A DNA stretch of 64,000 nucleotides from Streptomyces cinereus (GTDB taxonomy: Bacteria > Pseudomonadota > Gammaproteobacteria > Pseudomonadales > Moraxellaceae), in the NCBI GenBank assembly GCA_014647715.1, contig BMPS01000012.1, positions 1-64,000 of the forward strand, written 5' to 3'. The position numbers were made by a program, and so were the translations under genes. Of the stretch, positions 56,436 to 64,000 are shown piece by piece (position 1 is the stretch's first letter; each line of letters starts with the position of its first letter). The notes beneath the pieces are model-generated. The model made no database searches, was not told the DNA's origin, and saw nothing but the letters and a program-made list of their open reading frames with translations.

Positions 56436-56471
56436 CTTGCTTAATACGATAGACTTGCTTTATACGATAAA
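56436..56471 (+). repeat. 18-bp tandem duplication in the glmU-glmS spacer
   Basis: CTTGCTTAATACGATAGA (56436-56453) is followed at once by CTTGCTTTATACGATAAA (56454-56471), 16 of 18 bases the same. Confidence 0.8.
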
Positions 56472-56492
56472 GCCGTTTGGTTAAGCAACAAT

Positions 56493-56542
56493 AAAACAAT
56501 CTAACGACTGTGTAAACGGGGGGATTGTTTTTCACAGCAGTC
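56493..56542 (+). promoter_or_regulatory. Terminator with competing stem before glmS (attenuator candidate)
   Basis: AAAACAATC (56493-56501) pairs with GATTGTTTT (56523-56531) followed by T, a possible intrinsic terminator with a 21-base loop. GACTGTG inside that loop (56505-56511) can instead pair with CACAGCAGTC (56533-56542) just after it. The two stems interlock and compete, as in attenuators. No leader peptide is obvious. Function is inference. Confidence 0.4.
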
Positions 56543-56586
56543 AAATTTGATTGCTCTCACCAAAAACTGGATACTAAGGAACAGTT

Positions 56587-58425
56587 ATGTGCGGTATCGT
56601 TGGCGCCATTCGTGCGCAAGACAATGTGGTAGATTTTTTAACCGATGGCTTAAAACGCCTAGAATATCGGGGTTATGACTCATCGGGTATTGCGGTGCAA
56701 ACCAATGAAGGACTCAAACGCGTGCGCCGAGTGGGGCGTGTTGCCTTGATGGAAGCCGCTGCCAAAGAGCGCGGCGTGTATGGTCACACGGGCATCGGTC
56801 ACACTCGCTGGGCGACCCACGGCGGTGTGACTGAGCCAAACGCCCATCCGCATATCTCGGGTGATTTGATTTCGGTAGTACATAACGGCATCATCGAAAA
56901 CTTTGAAGCCGAGCGCGCCCGCCTTCAGCAAAATGGCTATCATTTTGAGTCACAAACCGACACCGAGGTCATCGCCCATGCAGTGCACCAGCACTATGTA
57001 CAAAACGGCGGTGATTTATTCAAAGCGGTGCAAGCGGCGACCCAACAATTTCATGGTGCGTATGCGATTGCTGTGATTGCCAACGATATGCCACAAAACA
57101 TGGTGGTGGCGCGTATGGGCTGTCCATTACTCATTGGCTTAGGTGAGCATGAAACCTTTATCGCATCGGATGTCTCAGCCGTTGTCGCCTTTACCCGTCA
57201 AATCATGTATCTTGAAGATGGTGATATTGCCCAATTGACCGCAGATGGCGTGGCACAAATGATTGACAAACAAGGCAATCCAGCGACCCGCAAAGCTACT
57301 ACTTCGCAAGTGTCATTAGCGTCTCTTGAACTAGGGGCTTATAGCCACTTTATGCAAAAAGAAATCTATGAGCAGCCAAAAGCGGTGTCAGATACCGCCG
57401 AAATCTTTTTGGATGCCGGGTTTATCGCCGAAAATTTTGGTGAAAATGCTGAAACCGTTTTCAATGATATCGACAGTATTAAGATTCTTGCCTGTGGCAC
57501 GTCGTATTATGCTGCATCGACCGCCAAATATTGGTTGGAAAGTATTGCCAAAATTGCCACCGATGTCGAAATCGCCAGTGAATACCGTTATCGTGAGGTG
57601 ATTGCCAATCCAAAACAATTGATTATCACCATCTCGCAATCAGGGGAAACGCTAGATACCATGGAGGCGCTAAAATACGCACAAGCCATGGGTCACAAAC
57701 ATAGTCTATCCATCTGTAACGTGATGGAATCTGCCTTGCCTCGCGCCAGTGAGCTAGTAGTCTACACCCGAGCCGGTGCAGAGATTGGGGTCGCCTCAAC
57801 CAAAGCCTTTACCACTCAGTTAGTGGCTTTATTTGGTTTGGCGGTGACACTCGGTCGTGTGCGTGGCTATGTGGATGATACTAAATTGGTCGAATACACC
57901 AATGCGCTGCGCAGCTTACCCAATGATATTCAATATGCGCTCAATCTTGAGCCACAGATTAGCAGCTGGTCAAGCAAATTTGCTGATAAGCCAAGCGCGC
58001 TGTTTTTGGGACGTGGTATTCATTACCCGATTGCATTAGAAGGCGCATTAAAGCTCAAAGAAATTACCTATATCCATGCAGAAGCTTATCCTGCTGGTGA
58101 GTTAAAACACGGTCCACTGGCATTGGTTGATGAAAATATGCCTGTGGTGGTGATAGCGCCAAATGACAGCCTCCTCGATAAAGTCAAAGCCAATATGCAA
58201 GAAGTCTCGGCGCGTGGCGGTGAGTTGTTTGTCTTTACCGATCTTGACAGTGATTTTTCTGATAGTGAAGGCGTACACGTGATTCGTACCCCACGTCATA
58301 TTGGCGTGTTATCGCCCATTGTACACACCATTCCTGTACAGTTGTTGTCTTACCATGTTGCGCTTGCCAAAGGTACAGATGTTGATAAACCCCGTAACTT
58401 GGCCAAGAGCGTCACGGTGGAATAA
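56587..58425 (+). CDS. glmS: Glutamine--fructose-6-phosphate aminotransferase (isomerizing)
   Basis: Makes glucosamine-6-phosphate, the first step towards UDP-GlcNAc. 612 residues: N-terminal Ntn glutaminase with Cys2 ([36 protein letters not shown]), then two SIS domains ([47 protein letters not shown]) and the C-terminal LAKSVTVE with its conserved tail. No glmS ribozyme is visible upstream, as expected in a gammaproteobacterium. Confidence 0.97.
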   Translation: MCGIVGAIRAQDNVVDFLTDGLKRLEYRGYDSSGIAVQTNEGLKRVRRVGRVALMEAAAKERGVYGHTGIGHTRWATHGGVTEPNAHPHISGDLISVVHNGIIENFEAERARLQQNGYHFESQTDTEVIAHAVHQHYVQNGGDLFKAVQAATQQFHGAYAIAVIANDMPQNMVVARMGCPLLIGLGEHETFIASDVSAVVAFTRQIMYLEDGDIAQLTADGVAQMIDKQGNPATRKATTSQVSLASLELGAYSHFMQKEIYEQPKAVSDTAEIFLDAGFIAENFGENAETVFNDIDSIKILACGTSYYAASTAKYWLESIAKIATDVEIASEYRYREVIANPKQLIITISQSGETLDTMEALKYAQAMGHKHSLSICNVMESALPRASELVVYTRAGAEIGVASTKAFTTQLVALFGLAVTLGRVRGYVDDTKLVEYTNALRSLPNDIQYALNLEPQISSWSSKFADKPSALFLGRGIHYPIALEGALKLKEITYIHAEAYPAGELKHGPLALVDENMPVVVIAPNDSLLDKVKANMQEVSARGGELFVFTDLDSDFSDSEGVHVIRTPRHIGVLSPIVHTIPVQLLSYHVALAKGTDVDKPRNLAKSVTVE

Positions 58426-58438
58426 GCTAAGCTGACAC

Positions 58439-58469
58439 AAAAAAACCGCTAACGATTAGCGGTTTTTTT
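58439..58469. terminator. Bidirectional terminator after glmS
   Basis: AAAAAAACCGCTAA (58439-58452) pairs with TTAGCGGTTTTTTT (58456-58469) around a CGA loop. It serves glmS and the convergent glutamate-synthase-like gene. Confidence 0.92.
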
Positions 58470-58481
58470 GTGGACAAAGTA

Positions 58482-60269
58482 TTAAGAAGGGTCATCATCG
58501 TAGGTATAATAGCTATTTGCGGTTTCATCAAAGCTGTCGATACGCTCAGGGTAATTGCCTTCATTAAAGCGCTTTTCGCTGTGGTCATGGGCGTGACGCA
58601 CATCGTGATTGTAAGCAATTAACGCCTCGTTATTTGCCAAAAAGCTATCAGGATTTGCCATGACCCACATTTGGTTAAAAATATCTGAGCGCGCCGATAA
58701 ATTCAGTAACACGCCAGGTTCCGTAAAATAATAAAACTTGGATAATAGTTTAATCTGCCCATTTTCCAGCCGTCTGGCGATATGATACGCTTGTAAATCT
58801 TTTGGGTGTTTTAAACCCACTGCACCGACAATCGCTGCCAATGATTTAAGCGTGTTTTTATGAAAATTATAGACCCGCTGTGCCTTATCAGGAATATGTA
58901 ATGCCCGCTGACGATAGGGGTCTTGGGTAGCAACCCCAGTTGGGCATTTATTGGTATGGCACGCGCGCGATTGGATACAGCCCACCGCAAACATAAAGCC
59001 ACGCGCAGAGTTACACCAATCTGCACCCAGCGCTAGCATGCGAGCGATATCAAAGGCAGAGATGATTTTACCACTGACACCGATTTTGATTTTGTCACGC
59101 ACCCCCGCACCCACCAGGGTGTTGTGCACAAGCAAAAAGCCATCGAGTAGCGGCATACCAACATTATCCATAAACTCAACAGGCGCAGCCCCCGTGCCAC
59201 CTTCTGCACCATCAACCACGATAAAATCAGGGTAATTATCTGCTTCAATCATGGCTTTGACAATCGCCATAAACTGCCAAGGCTGCCCGACACACAGCTT
59301 AAAACCAACCGGCTTGCCCCCTGACAGTTCACGCAGCTGTTGCCAAAACTGCACCATCTCACGGGGGGTAGTAAAGGCTGAGTGGCTGGCTGGGGAAACG
59401 CAGTCTGCATCCATCGGCACATCACGGGTTTCGGCAATTTCGGGGGTGATTTTTTCTTTGGGCAATACCCCGCCTTTACCAGGCTTTGCCCCTTGCGACA
59501 GCTTGATTTCAATCATTTTGACTTGCTCAATGCGCGAGCGTTCAGCGAATTTTTCGGGACTGAACGTGCCATCGTGATTACGGCATCCAAAATACCCGGT
59601 ACCCAGCTCCCAAATCAAATCACCACCGTGTTTTTTATGGTACGGACTAATCGCACCTTCACCTGTATCATGAGCAAATCCACCGAGTTTTGCGCCCTGA
59701 TTGAGCGCTTCGATTGCCGCGGCTGACAGGCTGCCAAAACTCATGGCAGAGATATTAAACACCGACATCGAGTAGGGCTGTAGACATCGTTCACCGCCCA
59801 CCAGAATACGAAAATTGGTTTCTTTGAGGGGATAGCTAAGGGTGGATTGTAAAAACCATTCTTTGCCAGATTGGTATAGATTTTCTAAGGTACCAAAAGC
59901 ATTGGTATCACTGACGTTTTTGGCACGTTGATAAGCAAGCGCACGCTGCTGGCGCGAAAACGGCACGGCGGCTTGGTCATCTTCAATCAAATACTGGCGC
60001 AGTTCAGGTCGGAACTCTTCCAATAGATAACGAATATGTCCCGAAAGTGGATAGTTACGCAAAACGGCATGGTGGACTTGCATCAAATCATAAATGCCCA
60101 CCACAAAGCCCACCAGACCGATCACTATCAGCCACCATTTAAGTAGCACAATCCCCAATGCAAGGATAGCAAAGGCAATGACAAACACGCTGTAGCGAAA
60201 CACAACGCCTTGCAAATAGGGCTCTTTATGGGTAGGGGTTACCGTGATATCAGTTCGCTTGTCAACCAT
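58482..60269 (-). CDS. Membrane-anchored FMN-binding glutamate synthase-family protein
   Basis: 595 residues. Two N-terminal helices (VFVIAFAILALGIVLLKWWL, IVIGLVGFVVGIYDLM) anchor it in the inner membrane. The rest is the FMN/Fe-S barrel of glutamate synthase: FNISAMSFGSLSAAAIEALN, HDTGEGAISPYHKKHGGDLIWELGTGYFGCR, IEIKLSQGAKPGKGGVLPKEK, VDGAEGGTGAAPVEFMDNVG, KIGVSGKIISAFDIARMLALGAD and the cluster cysteines CIQSRACHTNKCPTGVATQDP. The glutaminase and NADPH subunits are absent, so it is not a complete GOGAT. Homologues of this stand-alone form are widespread and uncharacterised. Confidence 0.9.
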   Translation of the reverse strand: MVDKRTDITVTPTHKEPYLQGVVFRYSVFVIAFAILALGIVLLKWWLIVIGLVGFVVGIYDLMQVHHAVLRNYPLSGHIRYLLEEFRPELRQYLIEDDQAAVPFSRQQRALAYQRAKNVSDTNAFGTLENLYQSGKEWFLQSTLSYPLKETNFRILVGGERCLQPYSMSVFNISAMSFGSLSAAAIEALNQGAKLGGFAHDTGEGAISPYHKKHGGDLIWELGTGYFGCRNHDGTFSPEKFAERSRIEQVKMIEIKLSQGAKPGKGGVLPKEKITPEIAETRDVPMDADCVSPASHSAFTTPREMVQFWQQLRELSGGKPVGFKLCVGQPWQFMAIVKAMIEADNYPDFIVVDGAEGGTGAAPVEFMDNVGMPLLDGFLLVHNTLVGAGVRDKIKIGVSGKIISAFDIARMLALGADWCNSARGFMFAVGCIQSRACHTNKCPTGVATQDPYRQRALHIPDKAQRVYNFHKNTLKSLAAIVGAVGLKHPKDLQAYHIARRLENGQIKLLSKFYYFTEPGVLLNLSARSDIFNQMWVMANPDSFLANNEALIAYNHDVRHAHDHSEKRFNEGNYPERIDSFDETANSYYTYDDDPS

Positions 60270-60367
60270 GACAATCTTCCTTATCAGATAGAATCGCGGA
60301 CAAAATGATCATCGCAAATTTGTTGTTATTTTAAATAATGGAGGGGGTAATGCGATGGCAAAATGGT

Positions 60368-60404
60368 CAATCACTTGTCAGCAAGGTAGTGTGACAAGTG
60401 ATTG
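60368..60404 (-). terminator. Hairpin after the frmA-fghA operon
   Basis: CAATCACTTGTCA (60368-60380) and TGACAAGTGATTG (60392-60404) form a perfect 13-bp stem with an 11-base loop, 6 bases after the fghA stop on the minus strand. The T-run is weak (ACCATTTTG). Confidence 0.75.
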
Positions 60405-60409
60405 TGTGA

Positions 60410-61285
60410 TTAAGCTTGAAGGGCAGCGGCGTGGTGCGCAAAATGGTCAGCGATAAAACTACTGATAAAATAGTAGCTATGGTCATAACCGTCGTGCATA
60501 CGCAGTGTCATCGGATAATTGGCATCTTTGGCAGCTTGCGCAAAGAGATCAGGTGTGAGCTGCTCCGCCAAAAATTCATCCCCGCTACCTTGGTCAATCA
60601 ATAGCGGTAATTTTTTACCATGCGCCGACTGCTTCATCCACGCTAAGCTATCGTAATTTGCCCAGGTGCTTTGGTCATCGCCTAAATAAGCGCTAAAGGC
60701 TTTTTGCCCCCAAGGCACTTGTGACGGGGCAACGATGGGTGAAAAAGCCGACACGCTGGCATAGCGCTCAGGGTTGCGTAGGGCAATCATCAGCGCGCCA
60801 TGTCCACCCATACTATGACCAAAAATACTGCGCTGGTCACTGGCAGGGAAATGCTGTTCGATTAGATTAGGCAATTCATCGACGATATAATCATACATCT
60901 GAAAATGCGTTGCCCAAGGCGCTTGGGTCGCATTGACATAAAAGCCTGCCCCTTGCCCCAAGTCATAAGCGCTGTCGTCAGGCACATCATTACCGCTCGT
61001 ATCGACACCCCTAGGACTGGTATCGGGTGCTACCACAATCACGTTGTGACGACTGGCATACTCAGCAAACCCAGATTTTTGAATAAAGTTTTGCTCAGTA
61101 CAAGTCAGCCCTGATAGCCAATACAGCACCGCACATTTTTGAGCTGTTGTTTCAGTGGCTTCATGGGCGATGGCTTTGGGTGGCAAATAGATGGCAAATT
61201 TCATCTCCGTGTGTGTGGTAGCACTGGTATGCTGCCACACTTGTAGGTCACCACCGTGCAATTTATGCGATTCAACTTTTTTCAT
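60410..61285 (-). CDS. fghA: S-formylglutathione hydrolase
   Basis: Second step of glutathione-dependent formaldehyde oxidation, releasing formate. 291 residues of the esterase D type: LYWLSGLTCTEQNFIQKSGFAEYA, VAPDTSPRGVDTSGNDV, nucleophile Ser in IFGHSMGGHGALMIALRNP, acid Asp in LIDQGSGDEFL and His in HDGYDHSYYFISSFIADH. 42 bp downstream of frmA on the same strand. The first residues MKKVESHKLHGGDLQVWQH are family-like. Confidence 0.96.
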   Translation of the reverse strand: MKKVESHKLHGGDLQVWQHTSATTHTEMKFAIYLPPKAIAHEATETTAQKCAVLYWLSGLTCTEQNFIQKSGFAEYASRHNVIVVAPDTSPRGVDTSGNDVPDDSAYDLGQGAGFYVNATQAPWATHFQMYDYIVDELPNLIEQHFPASDQRSIFGHSMGGHGALMIALRNPERYASVSAFSPIVAPSQVPWGQKAFSAYLGDDQSTWANYDSLAWMKQSAHGKKLPLLIDQGSGDEFLAEQLTPDLFAQAAKDANYPMTLRMHDGYDHSYYFISSFIADHFAHHAAALQA

Positions 61286-61327
61286 GGTGAATTTCCCATT
61301 CTTTATAATGCCAAGTTTGGCAGTGGT

Positions 61328-62509
<1,182 letters not shown>

Positions 62510-62654
62510 TTATTAAAAATGCCTTTGGTCGGCATTATAACATAACCAATTATCGCATGATTAAGCTCAGAATTGTAAGCAATTGGGTTTAATTAAATCA
62601 TCATTAAAATTAAAAATTTGAATTGGATTTTTAAAAATATTTAACAATTAAAAA

Positions 62655-62998
62655 ATGATGAAAAAAACGCCTGTTAAAAGAGTAGTGATTATCACGTTGG
62701 GTGATTTGCTAGGCGTTAAAGGCAAGTTTGTCAATCTTGGCGTCAAATATGTCAAAAAACTGGTAGCACCTTACCAAATTGACAACAACTATCAGCCGTT
62801 ACGCTTAAGTCAGGTATTAACAGCTGCTCAAAATTTACCTTATCAACCGCCAAATAAATCACTGGATGATGTTGCCTTTATTCAATACACAGGCGGCACC
62901 ACAGGCAGGCCCACGTCATTATGCATTTATTGAACAATTGCCCAAAACCGCGGTTGGCAAAATTCAAAAGACTCAATTACGACTGATTGATCAATAGG
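62655..62998 (+). pseudogene. Acyl-CoA ligase remnant: FadD-like internal piece joined to an AMP-ligase C-terminus
   Basis: The frame from 62655 reads VKRVVIITLGDLLGVKGKFV, VNLGVKYVKKLVAPYQ, LDDVAFIQYTGGTTGRP, an internal section of long-chain acyl-CoA synthetase up to the AMP-binding P-loop. At about 62905 it passes into another section in a shifted frame: AGPRHYAFIEQLPKTAVGKIQKTQLR then a stop at 62998, which is the C-terminal end of an acyl-CoA synthetase with the catalytic Lys motif KTAVGKIQK. The first ~150 and the middle ~300 residues of a normal protein are missing, and the join is out of frame. Not functional. Confidence 0.8.
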
Positions 62999-63203
62999 GC
63001 TTTTTACCGCTTTTTACGCCATTTTTCTTTATACAACCGCTTAATACAAGCGCTTAGATAAGCTGGGGCAACCTGATAGACTAGAACAGGCTGGGCATTT
63101 GATGGCTAGTGTAAATCACTTGTCACTATTTTATCAACTTTTCAGCCTGTTTTTTCAATCATCACTTTTTTATTCAATGATACTTTTACATTTAACAATC
63201 ATC

Positions 63204-63229
63204 CATAGGGTTTTTTAAGCAACCCTATG
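63204..63229. repeat. Inverted repeat before the partial oxidoreductase gene
   Basis: CATAGGGTT (63204-63212) and AACCCTATG (63221-63229) form a 9-bp stem just after the stop codon of the minus-strand gene at 63234. There is no T-run on that strand, so it is only a weak terminator candidate. The sequence from 62999 to 63203 shows no gene. Confidence 0.5.
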
Positions 63230-63233
63230 ATTA

Positions 63234-64000
63234 TTAAGCACATTTTTTCAGCCTAACCGACACGGTTTTAAAGGCAGGCATGCCTGATTTTTTATCAAAA
63301 TCTGTCATCGCAATCAGTGGATTGGCTTCAGGGTAGTACATAGCTAGATTGCCTTTAGGGATTTCATACAAAATGACTTGAAAGCCTGTGACTTTTCGCT
63401 CAATACCATCGCCGTATTCACTTTGGATAGTCACCTTATCACCTGCTTTTAAATCCAATCTATCAGCATCATCAGCATTCATAAAAATTACTTGCCGCGT
63501 GTCAAAAACGTTGCGATAGCGGTCATCCAACCCATAAATGGTGGTATTGAATTGGTCATGAGAACGGATACTGGTTAGTGTTAATAAATCATCGGGCTGA
63601 GCCGTCAATTTATCTGCATAAATCTCGGTTAACGGTGTAAAGAAAAAGGTGGCTTTACCAGATTGGGTCTGCCATTCATAACGGTTGGCAGGATGCGGTA
63701 GATGAAAGCCTTGTTTGGTATAGACTTTTTGGTTAAAGTTATCAAAGCCTTCAATGGCTTTAGCAATGTCATTACGAATTCGGTCGTAATCTTCTACATA
63801 CCAAGCCCAACGAATCGGGCTATGCCTAAGTGTAGCCGCAGCGATACTTGCGATAATCTCAGTTTCAGCGCGCAATTTATGTGAAACAGGCTGACGCGCT
63901 CCTTGTGACAACACCACATTACACATGGAATCTTCAATACTAATGTATTGGTTATTGTCGCCTTGCTTATCAATTTCTGTTCGTCCTAAACAAGGTAAAA
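63234..64000 (-). CDS. FdhF/YdeP-type molybdopterin oxidoreductase, C-terminal part
   Basis: The gene runs off the right edge; its start is outside. The visible ~255 residues begin LPCLGRTEIDKQGDNNQYISIEDSM and continue VVLSQGARQPVSHKLRAETEIIASIA, then the molybdopterin-dinucleotide-binding domain: TSIRSHDQFNTTIYGLDDRYR, FMNADDADRLDLKAGDKVTIQSEYGDG and IPKGNLAMYYPEANPLI. This combination is typical of FdhF/YdeP-family oxidoreductases, related to formate dehydrogenase alpha and linked in enteric bacteria to acid resistance; the substrate is not established. The metal-binding N-terminal part is not visible. Confidence 0.88.
   Translation of the reverse strand, partial: LPCLGRTEIDKQGDNNQYISIEDSMCNVVLSQGARQPVSHKLRAETEIIASIAAATLRHSPIRWAWYVEDYDRIRNDIAKAIEGFDNFNQKVYTKQGFHLPHPANRYEWQTQSGKATFFFTPLTEIYADKLTAQPDDLLTLTSIRSHDQFNTTIYGLDDRYRNVFDTRQVIFMNADDADRLDLKAGDKVTIQSEYGDGIERKVTGFQVILYEIPKGNLAMYYPEANPLIAMTDFDKKSGMPAFKTVSVRLKKCA

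Noticed and set aside
56412-56586. glmS ribozyme
   Set aside because: The core sequence is not present, and the ribozyme belongs to Gram-positive bacteria.

Overview
The window reads as chromosome from a gammaproteobacterium of the Moraxellaceae, most likely Moraxella/Faucicola (M. osloensis type) or a close relative. The protein sequences have that character, the order argH-algZ-algR-hemC-hemD is the Pseudomonadales arrangement, and the DNA is moderately AT-rich. Most of the window is housekeeping DNA with short intergenic gaps and clear hairpin terminators. No rRNA, CRISPR array, prophage or complete transposon is visible.

The left edge (1-2490) is a scar zone. It holds the end of an IS3-type element with a broken orfA, an SNF2-helicase tail with an internal deletion, the last ~35 codons of an M24 (creatinase/aminopeptidase P-like) protein, an MHS-type MFS transporter missing its middle and end, and a chimera joining the start of a PilX-type minor pilin to most of the urea permease UrtC. 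Intact urtD and urtE follow, so only the ATPase half of a urea ABC transporter is complete here. Similar scars recur at 24568 (NhaD start) and 62655-62998 (two acyl-CoA ligase pieces fused).

4261-8483 holds fumC, a MATE exporter behind a triplicated TTATCATTA operator-like element, and a TRIC channel. 8770-12629 is the least characterised system: Anbu (ancestral proteasome-like peptidase), a transglutaminase-like protein, and a circularly permuted ATP-grasp/alpha-E fusion, all on the minus strand. Next come a LysR regulator divergent from doxX-ygiD, and two divergent nucleotidase lipoproteins, one with a well-placed Pho box. An ABC exporter, an alpha/beta hydrolase-AlkB pair and hisA follow.

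24950-27201 is the ribosomal operon rpsP-rimM-trmD-rplS, with a structured leader before rplS. 27328-34797 holds yggX, a gamma-glutamylcyclotransferase, argH, the AlgZ/AlgR two-component pair, hemCD and mutY. 35001-49078 holds a dienelactone hydrolase, ycgN, corC-lnt, a small Ala/Thr-rich membrane protein, lgt-thyA-folA, hisF, thrB, a DUF2007/class II amidotransferase/histone-deacetylase-like trio, a class V aminotransferase, ychJ and a YdjM-like membrane protein. Two tRNA genes (Glu, Ala) follow.

49849-62485 holds dedA, gltX, ribH-nusB-thiL-pgpA, glmU-glmS with an attenuator-like spacer, a membrane-anchored FMN glutamate-synthase-like protein, and the formaldehyde detoxification pair frmA-fghA. 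The window ends inside a molybdopterin oxidoreductase gene of the FdhF/YdeP type.
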